A stretch of DNA of 35,874 bases from Candidatus Uhrbacteria bacterium (GTDB lineage Bacteria; Patescibacteriota; Patescibacteriia; JACQRZ01). Below the pieces are notes generated by a model. That model ran no database searches. It saw only the letters and a program-made list of their open reading frames with translations, and was not told the origin of the DNA. The DNA lies in contig JACPHV010000003.1 of NCBI GenBank assembly GCA_016188385.1, positions 1-35,874 of the forward strand, written 5' to 3'. Shown here in pieces: positions 16,875-23,649 of the stretch (within the stretch, counting starts at the first letter, position 1; every line of letters begins with the position of its first letter). The translations under genes were made by a program, and so were the position numbers.

Positions 16875-17144
16875 AGATGATACTCAAAACTTCAAGCTCG
16901 CGGATACTGCGCGATCCGTGCCGCCGCATGGCTGCATTGGCGGAGATTCCCCGCCAAGAAGCGCACATGCTGAAATCTGCTCTCATTTTTTCGGTCGGTA
17001 TGGCGGGTTTTTAGACGGTCTGTCGGGTCGGGAGGGCAAAAAATCTGCGTGGGCCGGAATTGGAAATTCCAAACTGCCAAAGAACCTGAAAACAAATCGG
17101 CTCGAACCATATTTTGATTGATAAATCCTTTTCCTTTTCGCCCC
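16875..17144. other. Intergenic region without a recognised gene
   Basis: About 270 nt between the tRNA-Ser terminator and the CNNM/CorC-type gene. The short frames here are translations of tRNA and spacer DNA. Two inverted repeats are visible: TTGGCGG/CCGCCAA with a 7-nt loop at 16937-16957, and TTGGAAATTCCAA at 17060-17072. Neither is followed by a T-run. The start region of the downstream gene must be here, but I find no convincing promoter. Confidence 0.5.
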
Positions 17145-17184
17145 AAAAACAATACGAATTGGCCGCCGAGCGAAGCCAGGCGGC
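17145..17184 (-). terminator. Terminator downstream of tRNA-Ser
   Basis: On the minus strand a GCCGCC/GGCGGC hairpin (17184-17162) is followed by a second small hairpin CAAT-TCGT-ATTG and five Ts (17149-17145). It lies about 40 nt after the tRNA 3' end. Confidence 0.65.
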
Positions 17185-17221
17185 TTCCTCTGACTTGCAA
17201 AACCCTGATTCTGAAATTCTT

Positions 17222-17306
17222 CGGAAGGGGCGGGATTCGAACCCGCGGTACCTTTCGGTACACAGTCTTTCCAGGACTGCCAATTAAACCGCTCTTGCAC
17301 CCTTCC
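17222..17306 (-). tRNA. tRNA-Ser(GGA)
   Basis: Complete class II tRNA on the minus strand: acceptor GGAAGGG/CCCTTCC, three-pair D-stem CAA/TTG, anticodon stem CAGTC/GACTG with loop CTGGAAA (anticodon GGA), long variable arm TACC-GAAA-GGTA, T-arm GCGGG-TTCGAAT-CCCGC, discriminator G. CCA is not encoded. Its first 23 bases are also the last codons and stop of the LAGLIDADG gene, so the two must be made from overlapping transcripts. Confidence 0.95.
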
Positions 17307-17958
17307 ACATTTGGTACTTACCATTGATCCTCTCATTCGACGTATTAAAAACTGAAAGATATGAATGAACGGCTTTATCACTATACAAATATATACTCCT
17401 CATCTGCTTTGCGTAGTGTGGCTGCACACCATTTTCCGCCAAGATATTCCCGACCGATACAAGAAGTTTTTTTGAGTAACTCACAAAGCAAAAACCAATA
17501 TTCCAATACCTATTGCCGCTAACGCTATGTTTATGTGTATACAGGCAACCATCGGTATCAACGAGTCCACGAACAAATGCTCGCTTATATTCTGACCTAC
17601 CCTCTATCCATGAGGGTATATCAATTTGCTGTTCTATCTTGTTTCCACGCACCGCCCCCATCTTTACAAGAAAATCAACGAGATTCGTGCTGGAAAATCT
17701 TAGTACCAGTGCTTTGCTTTTTTTTTCTTTTTTGGCTGCAGCTTCAATACCAAAAAGTTCTTTGCCTAATTGTATAACATATTTGGCATACTCTCTATCT
17801 GCCACTGAATTTACCGTTACCGTAAGCTGCCAATCGTTATTAATTCCACCGTCACCAAAAATTATACCCATGAACTCTGCTAATTTTTTTGATTTTTGTG
17901 GATATTGGATTTCCTTCCTATGGCTTTTTTTAGGGTATTTCAATTCCGATAAAAACAT
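17284..17958 (-). CDS. LAGLIDADG homing endonuclease
   Basis: 224 residues from the ATG at 17958; the frame stays open to a GTG at 18000 within the tRNA-like sequence upstream. Two LAGLIDADG helices are present: LAEFMGIIFGDGGI near residue 26 and RAFVRGLVDTDGCLY in the middle, each with its acidic residue, so it is a single-chain, two-motif enzyme that would cut a long asymmetric DNA site. The last codons (MWKGARAV and TAA) lie inside the tRNA-Ser(GGA) gene. AT-richer than its neighbours, consistent with acquisition. No intron or intein host is evident, so it is free-standing or a relic of an intron-borne gene. Confidence 0.9.
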   Translation of the reverse strand: MFLSELKYPKKSHRKEIQYPQKSKKLAEFMGIIFGDGGINNDWQLTVTVNSVADREYAKYVIQLGKELFGIEAAAKKEKKSKALVLRFSSTNLVDFLVKMGAVRGNKIEQQIDIPSWIEGRSEYKRAFVRGLVDTDGCLYTHKHSVSGNRYWNIGFCFVSYSKKLLVSVGNILAENGVQPHYAKQMRSIYLYSDKAVHSYLSVFNTSNERINGKYQMWKGARAV

Positions 17959-17979
17959 ATGAGGAGCTCTCAGCGATTT

Positions 17980-18014
17980 AATACATGCGCACTCGACCAC
18001 TATGCGAACCCTCC
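17980..18014 (-). pseudogene. tRNA-Ser-like 5' half
   Basis: On the minus strand: acceptor strand GGAGGGT, TC, D-stem GCAT/GTGC with an AGTGGTCGA loop, then CATGT as the 5' anticodon-stem strand and ATT as the start of the loop. This is a convincing tRNA-Ser 5' half, but the expected partner strands (ACATG, a TTC arm and ACCCTCC) are not found in the next 1.1 kb. The LAGLIDADG frame starts directly after it. Confidence 0.55.
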
Positions 18015-18050
18015 CTAATGCATGCGAGTAAAAATACGGTCACTATTGTA

Positions 18051-19205
18051 CTAACTTTCTTCTGATTTCTCAAGTGCCGTGTTCTGCGCGTCAGTCTGCG
18101 CGGGACTTTCGATTTCATTTTTAATTTTATCAATAATCCGCGTAAGGGCGCGATCGCGTGTTCCTGCCATAGCGACGAATTGCTTGTCTACCTGCTCGAT
18201 TCGCGCGCCGAGCGTATCAATCGATTCTGAAAACTTTTCGTACTCTTGCTCAAACTTCTGAATCAAACCGATCACATTGTGCAAATTTTCTTGATAGCGA
18301 AAATTCGTATACGCCTGTTTGACCATGCGCAACAAGGCAGTAAAGCTAAAGGGTCCTGCTAACACCACCTTTGAACGCAACGCCGCTTCCCATACTTCCG
18401 GCAGCTCGCTATAGATAAAGGAAAAGATCATCTCGTTCGGAATAAACAGCACAACAAAGTCCACTGTCCTGTCTTCTATATTAATATAATCCCGACTCGT
18501 CACCTGCTTGATTTTTTGTTTCACATCCTGCGCAAACTGGCGCACATACCGTTCACGTTCGCCTCTATCTTCCGTCTCCGACATCTTCAGGAGCGCGGCA
18601 TACGGAAATTTCACATCAACGTTGATTTTGGTGCGGTCCGGCAAATACACAATAAAATCGGGACGCGTACTGATCGACTCCTGTTCTTTATTATGCACAT
18701 AGTCCTGCCCGGAAACAAATCCAGCCATCATTAAAAGATTTTCTGCGACATGTTCGCCGAACGCGCCGCGAAGCTGATTATTCGACAGTACGCGCTTCAG
18801 ATCGGTAGTCGTTCCTTGGAGATCCTTGAGCACTTCCCGTTGAGCGGAAAGCTCCTGCTGCAGGGCGGCAAAACTCGAGATTCTGCCTTTATCCGACTCC
18901 TCCAAATGGCGCTTGCTCTCGAAGAGATCGCGCCGCATCTCTTCTACGAGGGTTACGATCACGTCTTTCTTGTGTGACAACTCGGCTGTGGATTGATCCT
19001 GGAGCGCGCCAAAACGCTCTCGGGCCAGTGAAAAAAATTGCTCTTGCGTTTTATTGAGCACATCTGAAGCCAGCCGCGAAAAAGCCGTTTCGAGATTTGC
19101 TTGCACGTGTTTGTTAACATCGCGAGAACGAAAAAAAACCCACACAAACAGTGCTCCTACAATAAAGGATCCACTGATCAATACAAAGGCAAACGGGAGT
19201 GACAT
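18051..19205 (-). CDS. rmuC: DNA recombination protein RmuC
   Basis: 384 residues: an N-terminal membrane anchor (about 4-25), a long coiled coil (about 30-145) and the RmuC nuclease-like domain from NNQLRGAFGEHVAENLL, including RPDFIVYLPDRTKINVDVKFP, the acidic/Lys motif of the PD-(D/E)XK-like fold, and VVLFIPNEMIFSFIY. RmuC limits DNA inversions between short inverted repeats. The gene diverges from the plus-strand cation ATPase; only about 60 nt separate the two starts, so their promoters share that space. Downstream come the tRNA-Ser half and the endonuclease. Confidence 0.95.
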   Translation of the reverse strand: MSLPFAFVLISGSFIVGALFVWVFFRSRDVNKHVQANLETAFSRLASDVLNKTQEQFFSLARERFGALQDQSTAELSHKKDVIVTLVEEMRRDLFESKRHLEESDKGRISSFAALQQELSAQREVLKDLQGTTTDLKRVLSNNQLRGAFGEHVAENLLMMAGFVSGQDYVHNKEQESISTRPDFIVYLPDRTKINVDVKFPYAALLKMSETEDRGERERYVRQFAQDVKQKIKQVTSRDYINIEDRTVDFVVLFIPNEMIFSFIYSELPEVWEAALRSKVVLAGPFSFTALLRMVKQAYTNFRYQENLHNVIGLIQKFEQEYEKFSESIDTLGARIEQVDKQFVAMAGTRDRALTRIIDKIKNEIESPAQTDAQNTALEKSEES

Positions 19206-19206
19206 T

Positions 19207-19235
19207 TTGATTCAAAAGAAAAAATTTGTTAGGAT
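19207..19235 (+). promoter_or_regulatory. Promoter of the P-type ATPase gene
   Basis: TTGATT (19207-19212), a 17-bp spacer and TAGGAT (19230-19235). The ATG at 19234 overlaps the -10 box, which rules it out as a start and points to the ATG at 19270, about 28 nt after the predicted transcription start. Confidence 0.7.
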
Positions 19236-19269
19236 GAATCAATCGCTAAACCATCATAGCAATAGCATC

Positions 19270-22023
19270 ATGAAAGAACAAGAACGCCAACAACAAAGCG
19301 CGATTCCATGGCATACGCTTCCGTTAAAATCAGTCGAGGATACGCTCCAGACGCCGTTCGCGACAGGGTTGACTTTTGACGAGGTAAAAAAACGGCTCGC
19401 GACGTACGGAGCAAACCAGCTGCCGGAAGAAACCTATGATTCTCTCACGATTATTTTTTTTCGCCAATTCGCCAATCCGCTGATCGCAATCCTTCTTCTC
19501 TCATCGGTCGTGATGATCTTTATTCGACACTTCTCCGACGCCATTATCATCACGGTCGTTTTGGTGTTCAACGCGGTGATCGGCGCGATCCAAGAAGGTC
19601 GCGCGCAGAAAACGCTTTCCGCTCTAAAGCGGTTTGCCGTCACGAATGCGGTGGTGCTCCGTGAAGGCCAAGATCGTATTGTGCCGGATACGGATGTAGT
19701 ACCCGGCGACATTCTCTTAGTCCAAGAGGGGGCAAAAATACCGGCAGACGCGCGCATCATCGAAGCATACGGATTGCGTGTGGACGAAGCCGCCCTTACC
19801 GGGGAATCAGGACCGATCGATAAGCAGGTAAAGACCTTCAAAGACCCGCTCATGCCAGTTGCAGATCGCACCAACATGATATTAAAAGGAACAGCGGTAT
19901 TGAGCGGCAACGGCATTGCCGTAGCCGTAGAAACAGGCTTGCGCACGGAATTCGGGAAGATCAGCACAGCGATTTCAAAAATCGAATCAGAAATTCCGCT
20001 CAAGCGCGACATCGAAAAACTCTCGCGTTTTATCCTTATAGCCATATCTACCATCTCTGTCGCTCTGTTCGGATCCGGTGTTTATTTCGGCGCCGATATT
20101 TTTGAAATGTTTGTAATCGTGGTGGCTTTGGCAGTCTCCGTAGTACCGGAAGGCCTTCCCGTCGTGCTCACCATCGTACTTGCCAACGGCGTGTGGCGAA
20201 TGGCGCGGCGAAATGCGCTCATCAAACGCCTGCAGGCTGTCGAAGCGCTTGGGCAGGCTGATATCATCGCGGTGGATAAAACAGGAACAATCACGAAAAA
20301 CGAAATGGTGGCGCGGCTTGCCTATGTGGAATCTACCGCTTTTACGATTACCGGCGACGGCTATGCGCCGAAAGGGGCTATACTTCGCGATGAAATGCCG
20401 ATCGACCCGAAAGAGCATGGATCCTTACAGTTGTTTCATCGCATAGGATCGCTCTCCGCGAACGCTCATACCGCCTACAGCGAAGCAGAAAAAAGATGGA
20501 CCATAAGCGGAGATCCCACGGAAGCTGCTATGGCGGTATGTTCCGCCAAATGCGGCGAAACAAAAGAAAGCATTGATCAGACATATCCGCGCATTGCAGA
20601 AATCCCGTTTACCACGAGCACGAAATATCATGCCGCCCTCGCGCGCGGCGGAAAAAACACCATGCTGCTTGCAATCGCGGGAGCGCCGGAAGCAATCATG
20701 GCAGTCAGTAAAAAAATCCGAGAGGGCGGCAAAGATGTCGCACTGAGCAAGGCTCGACAAGAAGCGTTTGAAAAAGCATACCGCGCCGCATCGCATAAGG
20801 GACTGCGGGTCATCGCTGTTGCCTATCGAGAATTTCCAAAAAAGAAAGATCAGCTCGCCGTCGAAGATATCGCGTCGCTCACGCTACTCGGATTTTACGG
20901 CATAGAAGATACCATCCGCGCGGAAGTCAAATCGGCCGTGGAAAGCGTTCGGCGCGCGGGCACTCGCGGCGTCATGATCACCGGCGACCACAGACTCACC
21001 GGACAAGCGATCGCGCAAAAGGCCGGAATCTTCCAGGAAGGCGATGATGTGATCACCGGAAAAGAATTGGAAACTTTGTCGACAGAAGAGTTGAAGCAGC
21101 GGCTCGCGCGTGTTACGGTATTTGCCCGCGTTACGGCAGAACATAAAATGAAAATTATCGAATCGTATAAAGCCCGCGGTGAAATCATCGCCATGACCGG
21201 TGATGGAGTAAACGATGCCGCGGCGCTGATGGCTGCCGATCTCGGTATCAGCATGGGGAAAGTCGGCACTGATGTGGCGAAAGAAGCATCCGATATCATA
21301 TTACTTGATGATAATTTCGCAAGTATTGTGGCCGCGTTGGAGGAAGGCCGCGCCATTTATCGATCAATCAAGCGCGCGCTCCTGTATCTCTTCTCCACGA
21401 ACATAAGCGAGATGCTTATTATCATCATTGCCGTACTCGGTGGTTTTCCTCTCCCGCTCACGGCGGCGCAAATCATTTGGCTCAACCTCGTCACAGATAG
21501 TTTTCCGGTAATTGCTTTGGCAATGGAGCCGAAATCAAACGAAATGCGGCCACGGACGCCCGCGCAAAAAAAGCAAGGTATTTTTGATACGCACATGAAA
21601 AAACGCACCATACTCATGGGGCTTACGATGACCGCAACGACGTTTATGATATTTGCAGGGTATTTCCAAACGGATCTCGCGAAAGCGCAAACAATGACAT
21701 TCGTCACTCTTGCGTGCGCGCAGCTCTTTAATTCTCTCAACTGCAGATCTCGGACGAATTCGCTTTTCAGAATGAATCTGTTATCAAACCGATGGCTGAT
21801 CGGCGCGATCGCGTTTGCCGCGGCATTGCAATTCATAGCAGTCTACTCGCCACTGCTCCGATCGTTGCTCCATACGGTGCCTCTCTCCGCGCAAGAGTGG
21901 GGAGTGGCGATCGGCGCCGGATCAGTGGTGATACTGGCAGACGAGATACGAAAATTCTTTGGCGGCAATAAACAAAATCACCAACTCACTCTATGGAATC
22001 ACTCCTCCACTTCGACCTCATAG
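19270..22023 (+). CDS. P2-type cation-transporting ATPase (Ca2+ type likely)
   Basis: 917 residues from the ATG at 19270; the frame is open further back into rmuC. Domains in order: N-terminal cation ATPase domain, actuator domain with LTGESGP, M4 with VVPEGLPVVLT, phosphorylation site DKTGTITKNE (D336), nucleotide-binding domain with KGLRVIAVAYR, hinge MTGDGVNDAAALMAADLGISMG, and C-terminal TM bundle with NLVTDSFPVIALAMEP. The M4 Glu and M6 N-x-x-TD residues match the calcium sites of SERCA-like pumps, so Ca2+ export is the most likely role, complementing the Na+/Ca2+ exchanger; other divalent ions are possible. It overlaps the DedA gene by 31 nt. Confidence 0.94.
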   Translation: MKEQERQQQSAIPWHTLPLKSVEDTLQTPFATGLTFDEVKKRLATYGANQLPEETYDSLTIIFFRQFANPLIAILLLSSVVMIFIRHFSDAIIITVVLVFNAVIGAIQEGRAQKTLSALKRFAVTNAVVLREGQDRIVPDTDVVPGDILLVQEGAKIPADARIIEAYGLRVDEAALTGESGPIDKQVKTFKDPLMPVADRTNMILKGTAVLSGNGIAVAVETGLRTEFGKISTAISKIESEIPLKRDIEKLSRFILIAISTISVALFGSGVYFGADIFEMFVIVVALAVSVVPEGLPVVLTIVLANGVWRMARRNALIKRLQAVEALGQADIIAVDKTGTITKNEMVARLAYVESTAFTITGDGYAPKGAILRDEMPIDPKEHGSLQLFHRIGSLSANAHTAYSEAEKRWTISGDPTEAAMAVCSAKCGETKESIDQTYPRIAEIPFTTSTKYHAALARGGKNTMLLAIAGAPEAIMAVSKKIREGGKDVALSKARQEAFEKAYRAASHKGLRVIAVAYREFPKKKDQLAVEDIASLTLLGFYGIEDTIRAEVKSAVESVRRAGTRGVMITGDHRLTGQAIAQKAGIFQEGDDVITGKELETLSTEELKQRLARVTVFARVTAEHKMKIIESYKARGEIIAMTGDGVNDAAALMAADLGISMGKVGTDVAKEASDIILLDDNFASIVAALEEGRAIYRSIKRALLYLFSTNISEMLIIIIAVLGGFPLPLTAAQIIWLNLVTDSFPVIALAMEPKSNEMRPRTPAQKKQGIFDTHMKKRTILMGLTMTATTFMIFAGYFQTDLAKAQTMTFVTLACAQLFNSLNCRSRTNSLFRMNLLSNRWLIGAIAFAAALQFIAVYSPLLRSLLHTVPLSAQEWGVAIGAGSVVILADEIRKFFGGNKQNHQLTLWNHSSTSTS

Positions 22024-22601
22024 CGCTTGTACAGACGGTAGGCATTATCGGCATCGCGGCAATCATTTTTGCCGAAACTGGTCTGCTCATCGGATTTTTC
22101 TTTCCCGGCGACAGCCTTCTGTTCACCGCCGGATTTCTCGCGTCGCAAGGTATGTTTCCGATCGTTTTGCTCGTCGCGGTCTGCTTTAGCGCGGCAGTTG
22201 CGGGCGACAGCGTAGGATACGCGATCGGCGCTCGGCTTGGGCCGCGCATTTTTACAAAAGAAAAATCGCGGCTGTTCCGCCGCGAACATCTTGAACGCAC
22301 GAAAGCATTTTACGCGCGGCATGGAGGCAAGACCATCATCCTCGCGCGCTTCATCCCGATCATCCGCACGTTCGCGCCAACACTCGCCGGCGTGGGTAAG
22401 ATGCCATATCCGACATTTCTCGCCTACAACATGGTTGGCGGATTTCTATGGGGCGTATGCGTGCCGCTCGCGGGATATTTCTTGGGCAGCGCGATCCCCT
22501 CGGTTGACAAGTATCTCGTCCCGATCGTCGGGGGAATCATTATCGTTTCTCTTATCCCCGCCATTCGAGAATACACACGAATGCGCGCGGGACGGACATA
22601 A
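21993..22601 (+). CDS. DedA/SNARE-associated family membrane protein
   Basis: 202 residues, about five TM segments. The family motifs GFFFPGDSLLFTAGFLA (near 35) and ARFIPIIRTFAPTLAGVGKM (near 117) are both present, with the Arg and Pro residues thought to matter for activity. DedA proteins are linked to membrane homeostasis and, in some members, to flipping of polyprenyl or phospholipid carriers. Its start lies inside the end of the ATPase gene, so translation is probably coupled. The stop codon abuts the stop of nrdB on the other strand with no base between. Confidence 0.93.
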   Translation: MESLLHFDLIALVQTVGIIGIAAIIFAETGLLIGFFFPGDSLLFTAGFLASQGMFPIVLLVAVCFSAAVAGDSVGYAIGARLGPRIFTKEKSRLFRREHLERTKAFYARHGGKTIILARFIPIIRTFAPTLAGVGKMPYPTFLAYNMVGGFLWGVCVPLAGYFLGSAIPSVDKYLVPIVGGIIIVSLIPAIREYTRMRAGRT

Positions 22602-23636
22602 TCACCACTCCAGCGTACCGCCAGTCGAATATTCCGTGACGCGTGTCTCGAAAAAATTTTTTTCTTTGGAAAGGTCAATCGCTTCCGACATCCAGGGAAA
22701 AGGATTTTGGCTCCCGTATTGTACCGGCAGACCGATGCGTACGAGCCTGCGGTCGGCAATATATTGGATATATTCTTTGAAGCTGTCGGCATTCATGCCG
22801 AAAATGCCTTTGGGAAATACCTCGCGCGCGAACGTATATTCAAGCTCGGTTCCTTTGCGGATCAAATCGACCGCGTGCGCTTGAAAATCAGCAGTCCATA
22901 CTTCCGGCTGTTCTTCTTTGATGCCGTTGATAATGTTGATGCCAAAATTCAAGTGCTGCGATTCATCGCGCATGATGTATTGGATCTGCTCCGCCGATCC
23001 CACCATTTTATTCTGCCGCTGAAAGCCAAACATTACGGCAAAAGAGCTATAGAAAAAGATCCCTTCCATAATGATAGAAAATACAATCATGTTTTCCACG
23101 AATTTCTGATCTGCCGCGAGCGTACCGGTCTTGAATTGCGGATTAAACAAACCCTCGTTGAAGCTCAAAATGAATTCATCTTTGTTGTATATCGCATCCA
23201 CCTCGCGATACATGTTAAAAATCTCTCCTTCGTCAAGGCCGAGGCTCTCTACGATGTATTGGTATGAATGGGTGTGGATCGCTTCTTCGTATGCTTGACG
23301 CAGCAGATACATGCGGCATTCAGGTGACGTAACATGACGGTACGCCGCAATGACAATATTATTTGCCGCGATCGAATCACCGGTAGTAAAAAATCCAAGC
23401 ACTGTCTTGAATGCCTTGCGTTCATCATCGGTAAGCACAGTGGAAGATTTCCACTGTTCAATGTCATTTTGCATCGTGATTTCGGTCGGAAGCCAGTGGT
23501 TGGCGTTGCCTACATTGTAGGCAGTCCAAGCAAACGTATGCTTCATGGGATAGAGCTGGATGACATCGGCGTCTTCACCGTTGATAATGCGTCGCTTATT
23601 GATGTTGACTCGCTCTGAAGTTCTTATAATAGGCAT
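22602..23636 (-). CDS. nrdB: Class I ribonucleotide reductase, small (radical) subunit
   Basis: 344 residues from the ATG at 23636, 13 nt after nrdA; the frame runs back to 23873 but that part overlaps nrdA and has no family sequence. Diiron ligands are visible: D87 (TGDSIAANN), E118 and H121 (EAIH), a later EG in IIMEGIFFYSS, and the E-x-x-H pair in RDESQHLNF. Tyr125 sits four residues after H121, where E. coli has the radical Tyr122, so a tyrosyl radical is expected. Surrounding sequence (YQYIVESLGLDEGEIFNMYREVDAIY) resembles the Chlamydia-type subgroup, which has Phe at that site. Confidence 0.95.
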   Translation of the reverse strand: MPIIRTSERVNINKRRIINGEDADVIQLYPMKHTFAWTAYNVGNANHWLPTEITMQNDIEQWKSSTVLTDDERKAFKTVLGFFTTGDSIAANNIVIAAYRHVTSPECRMYLLRQAYEEAIHTHSYQYIVESLGLDEGEIFNMYREVDAIYNKDEFILSFNEGLFNPQFKTGTLAADQKFVENMIVFSIIMEGIFFYSSFAVMFGFQRQNKMVGSAEQIQYIMRDESQHLNFGINIINGIKEEQPEVWTADFQAHAVDLIRKGTELEYTFAREVFPKGIFGMNADSFKEYIQYIADRRLVRIGLPVQYGSQNPFPWMSEAIDLSKEKNFFETRVTEYSTGGTLEW

Positions 23637-23649
23637 AGCGGATGATTGC

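Noticed and set aside
17095-17115. GGTTCGAGCC-like T-arm on the minus strand downstream of tRNA-Ser, as a possible 3' half for the tRNA-Ser fragment
   Set aside because: The T-stem has a mismatch and no CCCTCC-type acceptor follows directly; the GCCCTCC further on (about 17030) has no T-arm before it.
16892-17381. Several frames of 90-138 codons across tRNA-Ser
   Set aside because: They are translations of the tRNA gene and its terminator in the wrong frames (the typical PSWVRIPPLP-like artefact), with no family sequence.
19434-20418. Long antisense frames opposite the P-type ATPase
   Set aside because: Shadow frames of a well-supported gene; composition follows the complementary codons and no motifs are present.
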